DNA of 7,999 nucleotides, from positions 1 through 7,999 of the forward strand of contig CAZXBB010000054.1 of the NCBI GenBank assembly GCA_964638815.1, given 5' to 3'. This DNA comes from CAZXBB01 sp964638815. GTDB lineage: Bacteria; Planctomycetota; Phycisphaerae; Phycisphaerales; SM1A02. Position 1 is the first letter of the stretch; every line of letters begins with the position of its first letter. Below are positions 1 to 6,462 of this stretch, in pieces. A model generated the notes under the pieces. It was not told the DNA's origin. It ran no database searches and saw nothing but the letters and a program-made list of their open reading frames with translations. The position numbers and the translations under genes were made by a program.

Positions 1-701
1 GTCTTTGATAGGTAGCCGCACGCTGGACACCGGCCTCGGCGGATGCGCGACCGACGGAGTAACGTGAATGGCCTTATCGCTTTGGTAAACCAACCGAGCC
101 AGAGAACAAGGCCGAATATGAGCGTATTGCACAGAAACCCAGTCGGGATCAGACCAGTCGGTAGTGCCTGGGCCTCAATCACGACGCTCGGCGCTCGCAG
201 CAACACGCCGCTGGTCACCTTGAACGCCAACGAACCAGGCGGCTGACTGAAACGAACCTCGTACTTGAGTGCTCGGTAGGGCCAGCCGAAGGCATTGACC
301 TCCCGGCCGGTTATCCGCCCTTCTTGCGTTGGATAGGTGTCTGGTTTCTCGATATCAGACCAGGATGGGATGAAGCTTATGTTACGCTGACTTCGAATGG
401 GGAAATCGTGGATTGCGGTATGCGAAGAGACGATCGAGAAGCCCGGTCCTTCTTTGTGTCGAACGAACCACTTGATGGGCCGGTCGACCCACTCTTCGCC
501 CTTGTCAACCATGACCGCGCTACTTCTCTTGAACGACATCGCCACGCCCCATGCAATGATCACGTTCAATAGGGCGCCAACGGTCAGACAGCAAGCGAGA
601 GCGACAACTGCAGGGTACACCGAGCGGCCATTGCCCCTCGACTCAATAGAAGGCGGGCATGGGCGGCGCCTGACATGCAGCCTTTTCATTCTCATCGGCA
701 T
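1..701 (-). CDS. Two-helix membrane protein with C-terminal CPACGY zinc-ribbon half (3' end beyond window)
   Basis: This minus-strand frame is open from 701 to the left edge, giving 233 visible codons without a stop. The protein has a basic N-terminus, a hydrophobic helix at about residues 29-54, an external domain of about 130 residues with a GWPYRALKYE motif (139-148), a second helix at about 184-206, then a basic stretch and RRGRCPACGY (221-230), whose CxxC is half of a zinc ribbon; the other half should lie outside the window. Helix, external domain, helix, RRGxCPACGY is a layout I recognise from uncharacterised Phycisphaerales proteins, so the call is family-level only and no function is known. 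Three in-frame ATGs lie at 699-701, 693-695 and 687-689; the first is chosen because AAGGA precedes it by 5 nt. The start overlaps the end of the upstream minus-strand frame by 59 bp, which suggests translational coupling. GC is clearly lower than in the rest of the window. Confidence 0.8.
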   Translation of the reverse strand, partial: MPMRMKRLHVRRRPCPPSIESRGNGRSVYPAVVALACCLTVGALLNVIIAWGVAMSFKRSSAVMVDKGEEWVDRPIKWFVRHKEGPGFSIVSSHTAIHDFPIRSQRNISFIPSWSDIEKPDTYPTQEGRITGREVNAFGWPYRALKYEVRFSQPPGSLAFKVTSGVLLRAPSVVIEAQALPTGLIPTGFLCNTLIFGLVLWLGWFTKAIRPFTLLRRSRIRRGRCPACGYLSK

Positions 702-942
702 CAGTGTCCTTGTTCCACTCCCACGGATCGAAAGCGTGCGGAGCGGTAGTGCACGGGTTAGCATAGGCCGCGTTACACCGCCTAACGCAACCCGGGTATA
801 GCCCCCCATCAATATAGCACCGCTCCTGATCGCTATCCGCCTGCGCATACCGGCAAACCTTGATCTTGGTGCAGTACCTACTGCACTCGTTTGCTTGCGA
901 GCCTCGGTTGCCAGTCGGATTGCATTCTTCGGAGGCATCGGG
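643..942 (-). pseudogene. Cysteine-rich C-terminal tail of an unidentified protein, N-terminus lost
   Basis: About the last 100 codons of a minus-strand frame look like real protein. The tail has roughly nine cysteines in motifs such as CSRYC, CYIDGGLYPGC and CVRRC, a DPWEW motif, and the ending APPMPAFY before TGA at 643-645. Codon choice is mixed in GC at third positions, as in the adjacent membrane gene. Upstream of about 942 the same frame stays open but becomes arginine-, alanine- and valine-rich, the signature of antisense reading through the beta-helix gene, so the real N-terminus is missing. The paired cysteines suggest an exported, disulphide-bonded domain. It could be the variable C-terminal tip of a large secreted protein such as an RHS-type protein, but I see no core motif that proves this. 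It overlaps the next minus-strand gene by 59 bp. Confidence 0.45.
707..711 (-). promoter_or_regulatory. Ribosome-binding site deciding the start of the membrane protein
   Basis: On the minus strand AAGGA lies 5 nt before the ATG at 701-699. The two later in-frame ATGs are too far away to use it well, so this site favours the outermost start. It sits inside the end of the preceding minus-strand reading frame. Confidence 0.5.
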
Positions 943-1950
943 TCCGTGGAGTTTCGGGGCTGCCGGTTCGAGAACAACGCCGGCCAGGACGGTGGCGCGA
1001 TGGCGCTCTTCGAAATATCCGGCACGATTGCTGACTGCACGTTCGTCGGGAACGAGTCGTTCGAGGGCGGACGCGGCGGAGGCAGTCTCTCCATGCGCCA
1101 GTGCGACGACCTCACCATCGTCAACTCGTTGTTCGTCGGCAACCGCACGACGGACCACAACAGCGACGGCGGCGGCGCGATCGCCGTCAACGAGAGCAGT
1201 CCCCTTCTCGTCGGGTGCGTGATCAGCGGCAATCGGTTCCAGTCGAGCGGCGAGTTCGCGTTCGGTGGTGGCGGCGTCCTCATCGAGAACGGCAGCGCGG
1301 CGACGCTCGTCGCATGCACCATCACCGGCAACGACACGAATCGACTCGGCGGCGGCGTGCACGTACGGACGAGCGATCCCGTGCTGGTCGGCTGCATCCT
1401 CTGGGGCAACACGCACGACGGGCCGGCAGGTCAGGCGGCGCAGATCCACGTGGACGAGTCGAGTGGCCCGGCTGTCGACTACTCCTGCGTCGAGGGCCTC
1501 GTCGGTGACCTCGGCGGCGCCGGCAACATCGACCTCGATCCGGCGTTCGCGGATCCCATCGGCCCCGACGGGGTGCCGGGAACCGAGGACGACGACCTGC
1601 GTCTCGCCGCGGGCTCGCCGTGCATCGACGCCGGCGACAACGACGCGGTGCCGGGCGAAGTGACGACGGACGCCGCGGGCTTCCCGCGTCGCGTGGACGA
1701 TCCGGGCACGGTTGACACCGGCAATGGCGTCGCGCCGATCATCGACATGGGCGCGCACGAGTTTCAGCCGGGATGCCCCGCCGACCTCAACGGCGACGGC
1801 ATCGTCGGCTTCGCAGACGTGCTCACGATCCTCGCCGCGTGGGGAGATCCCGGGGGCGACGCAGACCTCGACGCCTCAGGCACCGTCGATCTTGCCGATC
1901 TCCTGATCGTGCTGGCGGTCTGGGGCCCGTGCGACGAACGCTCGAACTGA
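895..1950 (+). CDS. Parallel beta-helix protein with C-terminal dockerin-like repeats, 5'-truncated
   Basis: Recognisable protein begins at about 943. It consists of repeated short turns carrying C-x-F/I-x-GN signatures (CRFENNAG, CTFVGNES, CVISGNRF, CTITGNDT, CILWGNTH) separated by GGG turns, the pattern of right-handed parallel beta-helix proteins (Pfam Beta_helix / NosD-like). A linker with EDDDLRLAAGSPCIDAGD and MGAHEF follows. The protein ends with two dockerin-like calcium-binding repeats, ADLNGDGIVGFADVLTILAAWG and a second one with DLDASGTVDLADLLIVLAVWG, typical of exported planctomycete proteins. No signal peptide is present: the frame is open back to a TAG at 799-801, but 802-942 is the antisense of the cysteine-rich frame and has no good start (TTG at 895 is only the nearest candidate). 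I infer that the N-terminus was removed by the junction near 920-945. An extracellular adhesin or polysaccharide-binding role is possible but unproven. Confidence 0.75.
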   Translation: MRASVASRIAFFGGIGSVEFRGCRFENNAGQDGGAMALFEISGTIADCTFVGNESFEGGRGGGSLSMRQCDDLTIVNSLFVGNRTTDHNSDGGGAIAVNESSPLLVGCVISGNRFQSSGEFAFGGGGVLIENGSAATLVACTITGNDTNRLGGGVHVRTSDPVLVGCILWGNTHDGPAGQAAQIHVDESSGPAVDYSCVEGLVGDLGGAGNIDLDPAFADPIGPDGVPGTEDDDLRLAAGSPCIDAGDNDAVPGEVTTDAAGFPRRVDDPGTVDTGNGVAPIIDMGAHEFQPGCPADLNGDGIVGFADVLTILAAWGDPGGDADLDASGTVDLADLLIVLAVWGPCDERSN

Positions 1951-1951
1951 G

Positions 1952-1992
1952 CCACCAGACAGGACCGGATCGCGTCGCGTGTCCCCTGGTGG
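1952..1992 (+). terminator. Hairpin just after the beta-helix gene
   Basis: CCACCAG (1952-1958) pairs with CTGGTGG (1986-1992), and GGAC (1962-1965) pairs with GTCC (1981-1984) across a small internal loop. A CGCG-containing apical loop lies between them. It starts one base after the TGA stop, as expected for a transcript 3' end. There is no T-run after it, so intrinsic termination is uncertain and an RNA-stabilising hairpin is equally possible. Confidence 0.45.
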
Positions 1993-2044
1993 TCGCACCC
2001 GGACACGCGCACCGGCCACGATCCCGTATCATGGCGGCTCCTAC

Positions 2045-2060
2045 GCCCGCATTATGCATG
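2045..2060 (+). repeat. Left arm of a 16-bp perfect inverted repeat
   Basis: The 16 bases GCCCGCATTATGCATG are the exact reverse complement of 2257-2272. This arm also forms a local palindrome with the following bases: CCCGCAT, 5-nt spacer, ATGCGGG (2046-2064). The two arms enclose 196 bp. It could be a regulator-binding site or the end of a small inverted-repeat element. Confidence 0.75.
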
Positions 2061-2256
2061 CGGGTCGGTGGGGGGATCGAAACGACGACCCGTTCGGGAC
2101 GCGAGGCGACGTCCGGGTCAACGAAGGCGTGCGCCGCGCAACCAGCGCGGCAAGCCGATCGCGTGAGCGTTCGGGCGACGCGATGGCGTATCCTCTCGAT
2201 ACGTCGAGGCTCGAACGAGCGCTCACGCGATTGGACGCCCGCTGGACGACCCGGTT

Positions 2257-2272
2257 CATGCATAATGCGGGC
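2257..2272 (-). repeat. Right arm of a 16-bp perfect inverted repeat, next to the lemA RBS
   Basis: CATGCATAATGCGGGC is the exact reverse complement of 2045-2060. It ends two bases before the lemA Shine-Dalgarno and contains CATAAT (2261-2266), a fair -10 hexamer that would give a leader of only about 15 nt. Any protein bound here would therefore affect lemA transcription directly. No matching -35 is seen at 16-18 nt. Confidence 0.7.
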
Positions 2273-2273
2273 T

Positions 2274-2281
2274 AAGGGAGG
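2274..2281 (+). promoter_or_regulatory. lemA ribosome-binding site
   Basis: AAGGGAGG lies 6 nt before the GTG at 2288. It is the strongest Shine-Dalgarno in the region and settles the use of a GTG start, because no ATG is available in frame nearby. Confidence 0.75.
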
Positions 2282-2287
2282 TGCCTC

Positions 2288-2902
2288 GTGAGTGGAACCA
2301 TCATCGTGATCGTGATCGGCCTGTTCGTCGCCGTCCTCGCGATCATCGTCATCGCAATCGTCGTCGGCATCTACAACAAGCTCGTCACGCTGCGGAACCG
2401 CTTCCAGAACGCGTTCGCGCAGATCGAGGTGCAGCTCCAGCGCCGCTACGACCTCATTCCCAACCTCGTCGAGACCGCCCGGGGCTACCTCTCGCATGAA
2501 CGCGAGACGCTCGAGGCGGTGATCACCGCCCGCAACCAGGCGGCGGCGGGGCTGAAGCAGGCCGCCGCCGACCCTGGCAACGCGGGCGCGATGCAGGCGC
2601 TCGCGGGTGGGGAGAGCGCCCTCGCCGGCGCCCTTGGACGGCTGTTCGCCGTCGCCGAGGCGTACCCGGACCTCAAGGCGAACCAGAACATGATGCAGCT
2701 CAGCGAGGAGCTGACCTCCACCGAGAACAAGGTCGCCTTCGCCCGACAGGCGTTCAACGACGCCGTGACGTCGTACAACACGTACAAGCAGACGTTCCCG
2801 CCGGTCATGGTCGCCGCCGCGTTCGGGCACGGCACCGACGCCACGCTGCTCGAGCTCGACAGCGCGAAGATCGCCGACGCGCCGAAGGTCGAATTCTCGT
2901 AG
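2288..2902 (+). CDS. lemA: LemA family membrane protein
   Basis: The 204-residue length matches the LemA family. Residues 4-28 form one very hydrophobic N-terminal helix. The conserved LemA opening follows: YNKLVTLRNRFQNAFAQIEVQ, then LQRRYDLIPNLVETARGY (about 51-68), ending in a long alpha-helical domain with NQNMMQLSEEL and a terminal proline-rich tail. LemA proteins are anchored by the N-terminal helix with the helical bundle outside the cytoplasmic membrane; their biochemical role is not settled. The start is GTG with a strong Shine-Dalgarno. The M48 peptidase gene follows after 16 bp on the same strand, and lemA-M48 pairing is recurrent in bacteria, so the two are probably co-transcribed and work together at the membrane. 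Nothing looks broken. Confidence 0.95.
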   Translation: MSGTIIVIVIGLFVAVLAIIVIAIVVGIYNKLVTLRNRFQNAFAQIEVQLQRRYDLIPNLVETARGYLSHERETLEAVITARNQAAAGLKQAAADPGNAGAMQALAGGESALAGALGRLFAVAEAYPDLKANQNMMQLSEELTSTENKVAFARQAFNDAVTSYNTYKQTFPPVMVAAAFGHGTDATLLELDSAKIADAPKVEFS

Positions 2903-2918
2903 GCCGGCCCATCCTTCC

Positions 2919-4886
2919 ATGAACTTCTTCGAGAGCCAGGACGTCGCGCGTCGGAAGACCGGCCGGCTCGTCGTGATGTTCATCGGCGCGGTGATCGCGA
3001 TCATCGTGCTCGCCCACCTCGTCGTCGCCGGTTCGATCGTCGGCTTCATGATGCGGCGGGAAGACTCCGTCGAAGTGCCGTGGACGATGCTGCTCGACTG
3101 GCGACTCTTCGCCCCCGTCGCGATCGGCGTCGTGTTCGTCGTCGGCGCCGCGAGCCTGTTCAAGCTGACACAGCTCTCCCGCGGCGGCGCGGTCGTGGCG
3201 GAGCGGCTCGACGGGCGCCGACTGAACACGGGCGGTCACGACGTGGTCGAGCAACGGGTGCTCAACGTCGTCGAGGAGATGGCGATCGCCTCGGGAACGG
3301 CCGTCTTCCCGGTCTACCTCATGGAGAAGGAAGACGGGATCAACGCCTTCGCCGCCGGGCATACGCCCGCCGACGCCGTGATCGGCATCACGCGCGGCTG
3401 CGCGGAGCGCCTGAGCCGCGACGAGCTTCAGGGCGTGGTCGCCCACGAGTTCAGCCACATCCTCAACGGCGACATGCGCCTGAACCTCCGGCTCGTCGGG
3501 GTGCTGCACGGGATCCTCGTCATCGGGCTGCTCGGGCAGGTGATCCTGCGCACGTGGTTCTACGCCGGCGGCGTGCATCGCCGCTCGAACCGCTCGGGCG
3601 GGCACGGGGCGCTGGCGATCCTGGCCATCGGCGGCGGCCTCATCGTGGTCGGCTTCGCGGGCGTGTTCTTCGGGAACTGGATCAAGGCGGCCGTGAGCCG
3701 GCAGCGCGAGTTCCTGGCCGACGCATCCGCCGTCCAGTTCACGCGCAACCCGGACGGCATCGCCGGCGCGCTCAAGAAGATCGGCGGGGTCTCGCGCCGG
3801 GCGGCCGTCGTGAACCCGCACGCCTCGGAGGCGAGCCACATGTTCTTCGGCCGCGCCGTCACCTCGGGGCTCAACTCGATCTTCTCGACCCACCCCCCGC
3901 TGCCGGAACGCATCCGGCGTCTCGATCCGGACTGGGACGGAGCGTTCGTCGCTTCGACGCGGGAGGGGCGGGAGAGCGCGGCCGACCGCGCATCGCCCGA
4001 ATCGGATCGGCGCTCTCGCCTCATCGCGCAGCTCAGCGCGGCGGCGCCGGCGGTCGCCCTCGCCGCCGGGACCGCCGTCGAGCGGATCGGGCGACCGACG
4101 CCCGCGCACCTCGACTACGCCCGCGGGCTGCTTTCCTCGATGCCGAAGGAGGTCGCCGCCGCCGCCCGCGAACCGCACGGGGCACGAGCCATCGTCATCG
4201 CGCTGCTTGTCGATCGTCACGATCAGCCGCGGGAGCGGCAGCTCGCCCGGCTCGAGCGCAACGCCGACGCGGACCTGCGGGCGGAGGTCCGGCGCCTCCG
4301 CCCGTCGACCGACGGACTCGACGCGCGATTGCGGCTTCCGCTGCTCGATCTCGCCCTGCCGGCCCTGCGCGATCTCACCGACGACCAGTACGCCGCCTTT
4401 CGCGCAATCGTCGAGGACCTGATCCGCGCGGACGATCGCCTCGACCTGTTCGAGTGGTGCCTCCAGCGCATCGTGATCCATCACCTCGACGCCGTCCGCG
4501 AGCGGCGCCGCGCGCCGCACGCCGCGTACTACTCGCTCGGTCGCCTCGGGCGCGAATGCTCGGTCCTGCTGTCCACGCTCGTCCGCGTCGGTCACGAGGA
4601 GCCGGGCGCGGCGGACCGCGCCTTCGCCGCCGCCACGACGCATCTCGGCGCGCCGGGCCTGCGGCTCCTGCCCAAAGCCGAGTGCGGCCTGACCGCGATG
4701 GACCAGGCCCTCGACCGCCTCGCCCGCGTGACGCCGCGCCTCAAGGAGCAGCTCGTAACCGCCTGCGCGGCCGCCGTGAGCGCCGATCACGAGATCACCG
4801 TCAACGAGGCGGAGCTCCTCCGCGCGATCTGCGAGCTGCTCGGCTGTCCGATGCCCCCCCTGCTGCCCGGTCAGCCAGTCGTCTGA
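2919..4886 (+). CDS. Membrane-bound M48 family zinc metallopeptidase with long C-terminal extension
   Basis: This 655-residue protein has four predicted membrane helices (about 17-45, 62-86, 192-215 and 231-255). The zinc site is HEFSH (His176, Glu177, His180) in VVAHEFSHILNGD, and the third ligand is Glu264 in REFLADASAV; THPPLPERIRRL (324-335) closes the M48 core as in HtpX-like enzymes. All catalytic residues are present. Residues 340-655 form an alpha-helical cytoplasmic-looking extension whose last 48 residues (ADHEITVNEAELLRAI, then CPMPPLL) resemble the TerB-like end seen in long M48 proteins encoded beside LemA. HtpX-type enzymes cut misfolded membrane proteins; the substrate here is unknown. 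ATG at 2919 is 16 bp after lemA and has no clear Shine-Dalgarno, which suggests coupling to lemA translation. It is considerably longer than HtpX (about 290 residues) because of the extension. Confidence 0.93.
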   Translation: MNFFESQDVARRKTGRLVVMFIGAVIAIIVLAHLVVAGSIVGFMMRREDSVEVPWTMLLDWRLFAPVAIGVVFVVGAASLFKLTQLSRGGAVVAERLDGRRLNTGGHDVVEQRVLNVVEEMAIASGTAVFPVYLMEKEDGINAFAAGHTPADAVIGITRGCAERLSRDELQGVVAHEFSHILNGDMRLNLRLVGVLHGILVIGLLGQVILRTWFYAGGVHRRSNRSGGHGALAILAIGGGLIVVGFAGVFFGNWIKAAVSRQREFLADASAVQFTRNPDGIAGALKKIGGVSRRAAVVNPHASEASHMFFGRAVTSGLNSIFSTHPPLPERIRRLDPDWDGAFVASTREGRESAADRASPESDRRSRLIAQLSAAAPAVALAAGTAVERIGRPTPAHLDYARGLLSSMPKEVAAAAREPHGARAIVIALLVDRHDQPRERQLARLERNADADLRAEVRRLRPSTDGLDARLRLPLLDLALPALRDLTDDQYAAFRAIVEDLIRADDRLDLFEWCLQRIVIHHLDAVRERRRAPHAAYYSLGRLGRECSVLLSTLVRVGHEEPGAADRAFAAATTHLGAPGLRLLPKAECGLTAMDQALDRLARVTPRLKEQLVTACAAAVSADHEITVNEAELLRAICELLGCPMPPLLPGQPVV

Positions 4887-5506
4887 TGCAGGCCGGCGGC
4901 GGATCGCCCGCACCGCGCACTTCCGCACGCCCGACCAGGCATCGCCCTCGACCCGGGCTTCCCGGTCCGGGTCAGGCGACCCGTCACGTCCACCAGCGTC
5001 AGGTACTCCTCGAGCGTCAGTGGCAGCAGGCCACGATCGTCCGCGTGCCGGTCGATCGGCACGAGCCAGATGCCCTCTCGGGCGTCCGCATCCTCTTCGT
5101 CTCGTCAACGAGCGTCGCGGCGCGCCTCACTCATATTGGCACGGAGGGCGGTCTTCCGCCGGCCGCGATGCTTCTCGAAGAGCTGCCGCACCTGGATGCG
5201 ATCCTGCACCGACGTGTGATCCGACTGCTCCGGGCTGCACCGGGTCACGGCGAGGTTCGCGCGGATCACGTTCAGGTCCACGTACACCATACCCGCGAGC
5301 TTCGCCGGATCGTCGAGCAACCGCGGTGACTTGAATCGGCCCTCCCAGAAGCAGCCGGTCACGCCGTCTTCCTCGTTGGCGCGCCGCGCGATCGGCTCCT
5401 TCAGATCCTTCATGAACCACGACAGGTCGGACAAACGGTCACGCAGTACCGCGACGCGACCGTCATCCCGCGCGACGATCGCGATGGCCTGGTTGGGAGT
5501 TTGCAA
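4871..5506 (-). pseudogene. C-terminal half of an IS200/REP-associated (Y1-type) transposase, inactivated
   Basis: The minus-strand frame carries the family block RLSDLSWFMKDLKEPIARRA, then GCFWEGRFKS, a VYVDLNVIRANLA helix motif and SDHTSVQDRI. It meets TGA at 5105-5107 and continues in the same frame with REGIWLVPIDRH and LLPLTLEEYLTLVDVTGR to GKPGS at about 4949. After that the expected end appears to continue in another frame, so there is one nonsense codon and a probable frameshift or small deletion. The N-terminal half with the HUH motif is absent: only about 20 residues precede LSWFM. In this family the HUH histidines and the later tyrosine-bearing helix form the nuclease, so this copy should be dead. 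Its 3' end overlaps the stop of the M48 gene. A complementary N-terminal half from a different copy lies at 7582-7999. Confidence 0.8.
4950..4973. repeat. GC-rich hairpin at the transposase frameshift point
   Basis: GACCCGG (4950-4956) and CCGGGTC (4967-4973) form a 7-bp perfect stem with a 10-nt loop. It lies 64 bp after the M48 stop and at the place where the transposase remnant loses its frame. It could help end lemA-M48 transcription, but there is no T-run, so this is only a possibility. Confidence 0.35.
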
Positions 5507-5564
5507 GATTGTTGGAGCCGCGCGGGCCCGAATAGGGAAACGGCCCTGTTGGTTCTCGCTCTCC

Positions 5565-5582
5565 GGCGTGATAGGCGTGATA
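5565..5582. repeat. Tandem 9-bp duplication upstream of the cytochrome gene
   Basis: GGCGTGATA occurs twice in direct tandem at 5565-5573 and 5574-5582. It is 64 bp before the cytochrome start, in the 140-bp gap between the transposase remnant and the cytochrome gene. It may be a simple slippage duplication or a two-site operator. I see no convincing -35/-10 pair around it. Confidence 0.6.
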
Positions 5583-5634
5583 GGGGTACATTGTCATTAC
5601 GTCCCGCCTCTCTGGCCCGCGGTCGCAGCAGAAC

Positions 5635-5640
5635 AAGGAG
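5635..5640 (+). promoter_or_regulatory. Ribosome-binding site of the multihaem cytochrome gene
   Basis: AAGGAG lies 6 nt before ATG at 5647, which fixes the start and gives a normal signal peptide. Confidence 0.7.
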
Positions 5641-5646
5641 CCGGTC

Positions 5647-6462
5647 ATGAGACGATCCGTTCGAGTCACCTCGCACTCACGGAAGTGGCTGGCCTGCTGG
5701 TCGGGTGCCCTCGCGGTCGCGATCTTCGGGGCCGCGAGATCCGGGGCGTTCCCAACGTACTCGACGGGGACCAATGACCGCTGCCGGGCGTGTCATGGCG
5801 ACTTCAGGGCCGCGAACTACATCTCGCTGTCGGACGGTGAGAACTGGGGCAGCCTGCACAATCTGCATCGTCAGGTCATGCTGAATAACGACTGCGAGGT
5901 CTGTCACACAGCGCCCGGCGAGGTGCCCGTGTATACGAACTTCTCGGGCGGCGGTATCGGTTTCGACGCGATCGGATGCGTCGGATGTCATGGGCGGGCG
6001 GAGGATGTCGGCAAGGACACCCTTTACGGGGCAGGGCTGCGCCAGCACCACACGCGAGCCGGCGTCGAGCTGTGCATGGGCTGCCACATCGACGCCGACC
6101 CGGCGGAGTTCACGCCGGTTCCCGAAGATGTCGCGCCGCCCTACTACTTCCTTCCGGATCCGGCACATCCGAACAAGCCGACCATGCCTTGCAACCTCGA
6201 CGCGGAGGAGAACTACGCAGGGGACGCCGAGGGCCTGGACAACGACGGCAACGATGTCTACGACGGGCTCGATCCCGCGTGCGGCACCGTCGAGGGAGAC
6301 GCGAACGGCGACGGCTGCGTGAGCTTCGCCGACATCGTCGTGATCCTGAATCAATGGGGTCAGACCGGCGAGGGCCTGTCCGGCGACGTCAACGGTGACG
6401 GGACCGTGAGCTTCCCGGATCTCGTGGTCGTGCTCGGAAACTGGGGCTTCGGCTGCGGATGA
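5647..6462 (+). CDS. Exported tetrahaem c-type cytochrome-like protein with C-terminal dockerin-like repeats
   Basis: This 271-residue protein starts with a basic n-region and hydrophobic stretch (about 14-34) consistent with a signal peptide. It has four CxxCH haem-attachment motifs: CRACH (46-50), CEVCH (83-87), CVGCH (111-115) and CMGCH (143-147). Extra histidines nearby (71, 74, 134, 135) could act as distal ligands. A linker with GLDNDGNDVYDGLDPAC follows, then two dockerin-like repeats with GDANGDGCVSFADI (217-230) and GDVNGDGTVSFPDL (246-259). The haem region resembles a group of uncharacterised exported proteins in planctomycetes and other bacteria that I know only by style. An electron-transfer role outside the cytoplasm is likely, with redox partner unknown. 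It would need the cytochrome c maturation machinery from elsewhere in the genome. The gene appears intact although remnants of transposase genes flank it on both sides. Confidence 0.85.
   Translation: MRRSVRVTSHSRKWLACWSGALAVAIFGAARSGAFPTYSTGTNDRCRACHGDFRAANYISLSDGENWGSLHNLHRQVMLNNDCEVCHTAPGEVPVYTNFSGGGIGFDAIGCVGCHGRAEDVGKDTLYGAGLRQHHTRAGVELCMGCHIDADPAEFTPVPEDVAPPYYFLPDPAHPNKPTMPCNLDAEENYAGDAEGLDNDGNDVYDGLDPACGTVEGDANGDGCVSFADIVVILNQWGQTGEGLSGDVNGDGTVSFPDLVVVLGNWGFGCG

Larger units (their letters stand above)
1951..2287. other. Intergenic region between the beta-helix gene and lemA
   Basis: This 337-bp gap contains the hairpin at 1952-1992, a pair of 16-bp inverted repeats (2045-2060 and 2257-2272) and the lemA ribosome-binding site. 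Short frames cross it, including one from 1979 to 2275 on the plus strand, but their third codon positions lack the strong G/C preference of neighbouring genes and I do not recognise any product. It most likely holds the lemA promoter. The only -10-like hexamer I find near the gene is CATAAT at 2261-2266, without a good -35 at normal spacing. Confidence 0.5.

Noticed and set aside
943..1758. N-terminal extension of the cysteine-rich minus-strand frame
   Set aside because: The frame stays open, but the sequence is typical antisense of the beta-helix gene (Arg/Ala/Val-rich), so it is not counted as protein.
1979..2275. Possible 98-residue gene just before lemA
   Set aside because: Third-position G/C is lower than in real genes here, the product is unrecognised, and its end lies in the inverted-repeat arm and lemA Shine-Dalgarno. 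Left as intergenic.
1823..3229. A 468-codon open frame on the minus strand
   Set aside because: It crosses the beta-helix end, the intergenic region and lemA on the opposite strand, with low-complexity Arg/Asp/His content. It is a shadow frame.
2805..5108. A 767-codon open frame on the minus strand
   Set aside because: It is antisense to the M48 gene, very rich in Arg, Ala, Asp and Glu with no recognisable domain. This is a by-product of strong G/C third-position bias; the M48 frame has clear motifs and catalytic residues.
3080..5329. A 749-codon open frame on the plus strand
   Set aside because: It is arginine- and proline-rich out-of-frame reading of the M48 gene that runs on into the transposase remnant. 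No domain is seen.
5560..5600. Promoter for the cytochrome gene around the tandem 9-mer
   Set aside because: TACATT at 5587-5592 has no acceptable -35 at 16-18 nt, and other combinations are equally weak. No promoter is called.
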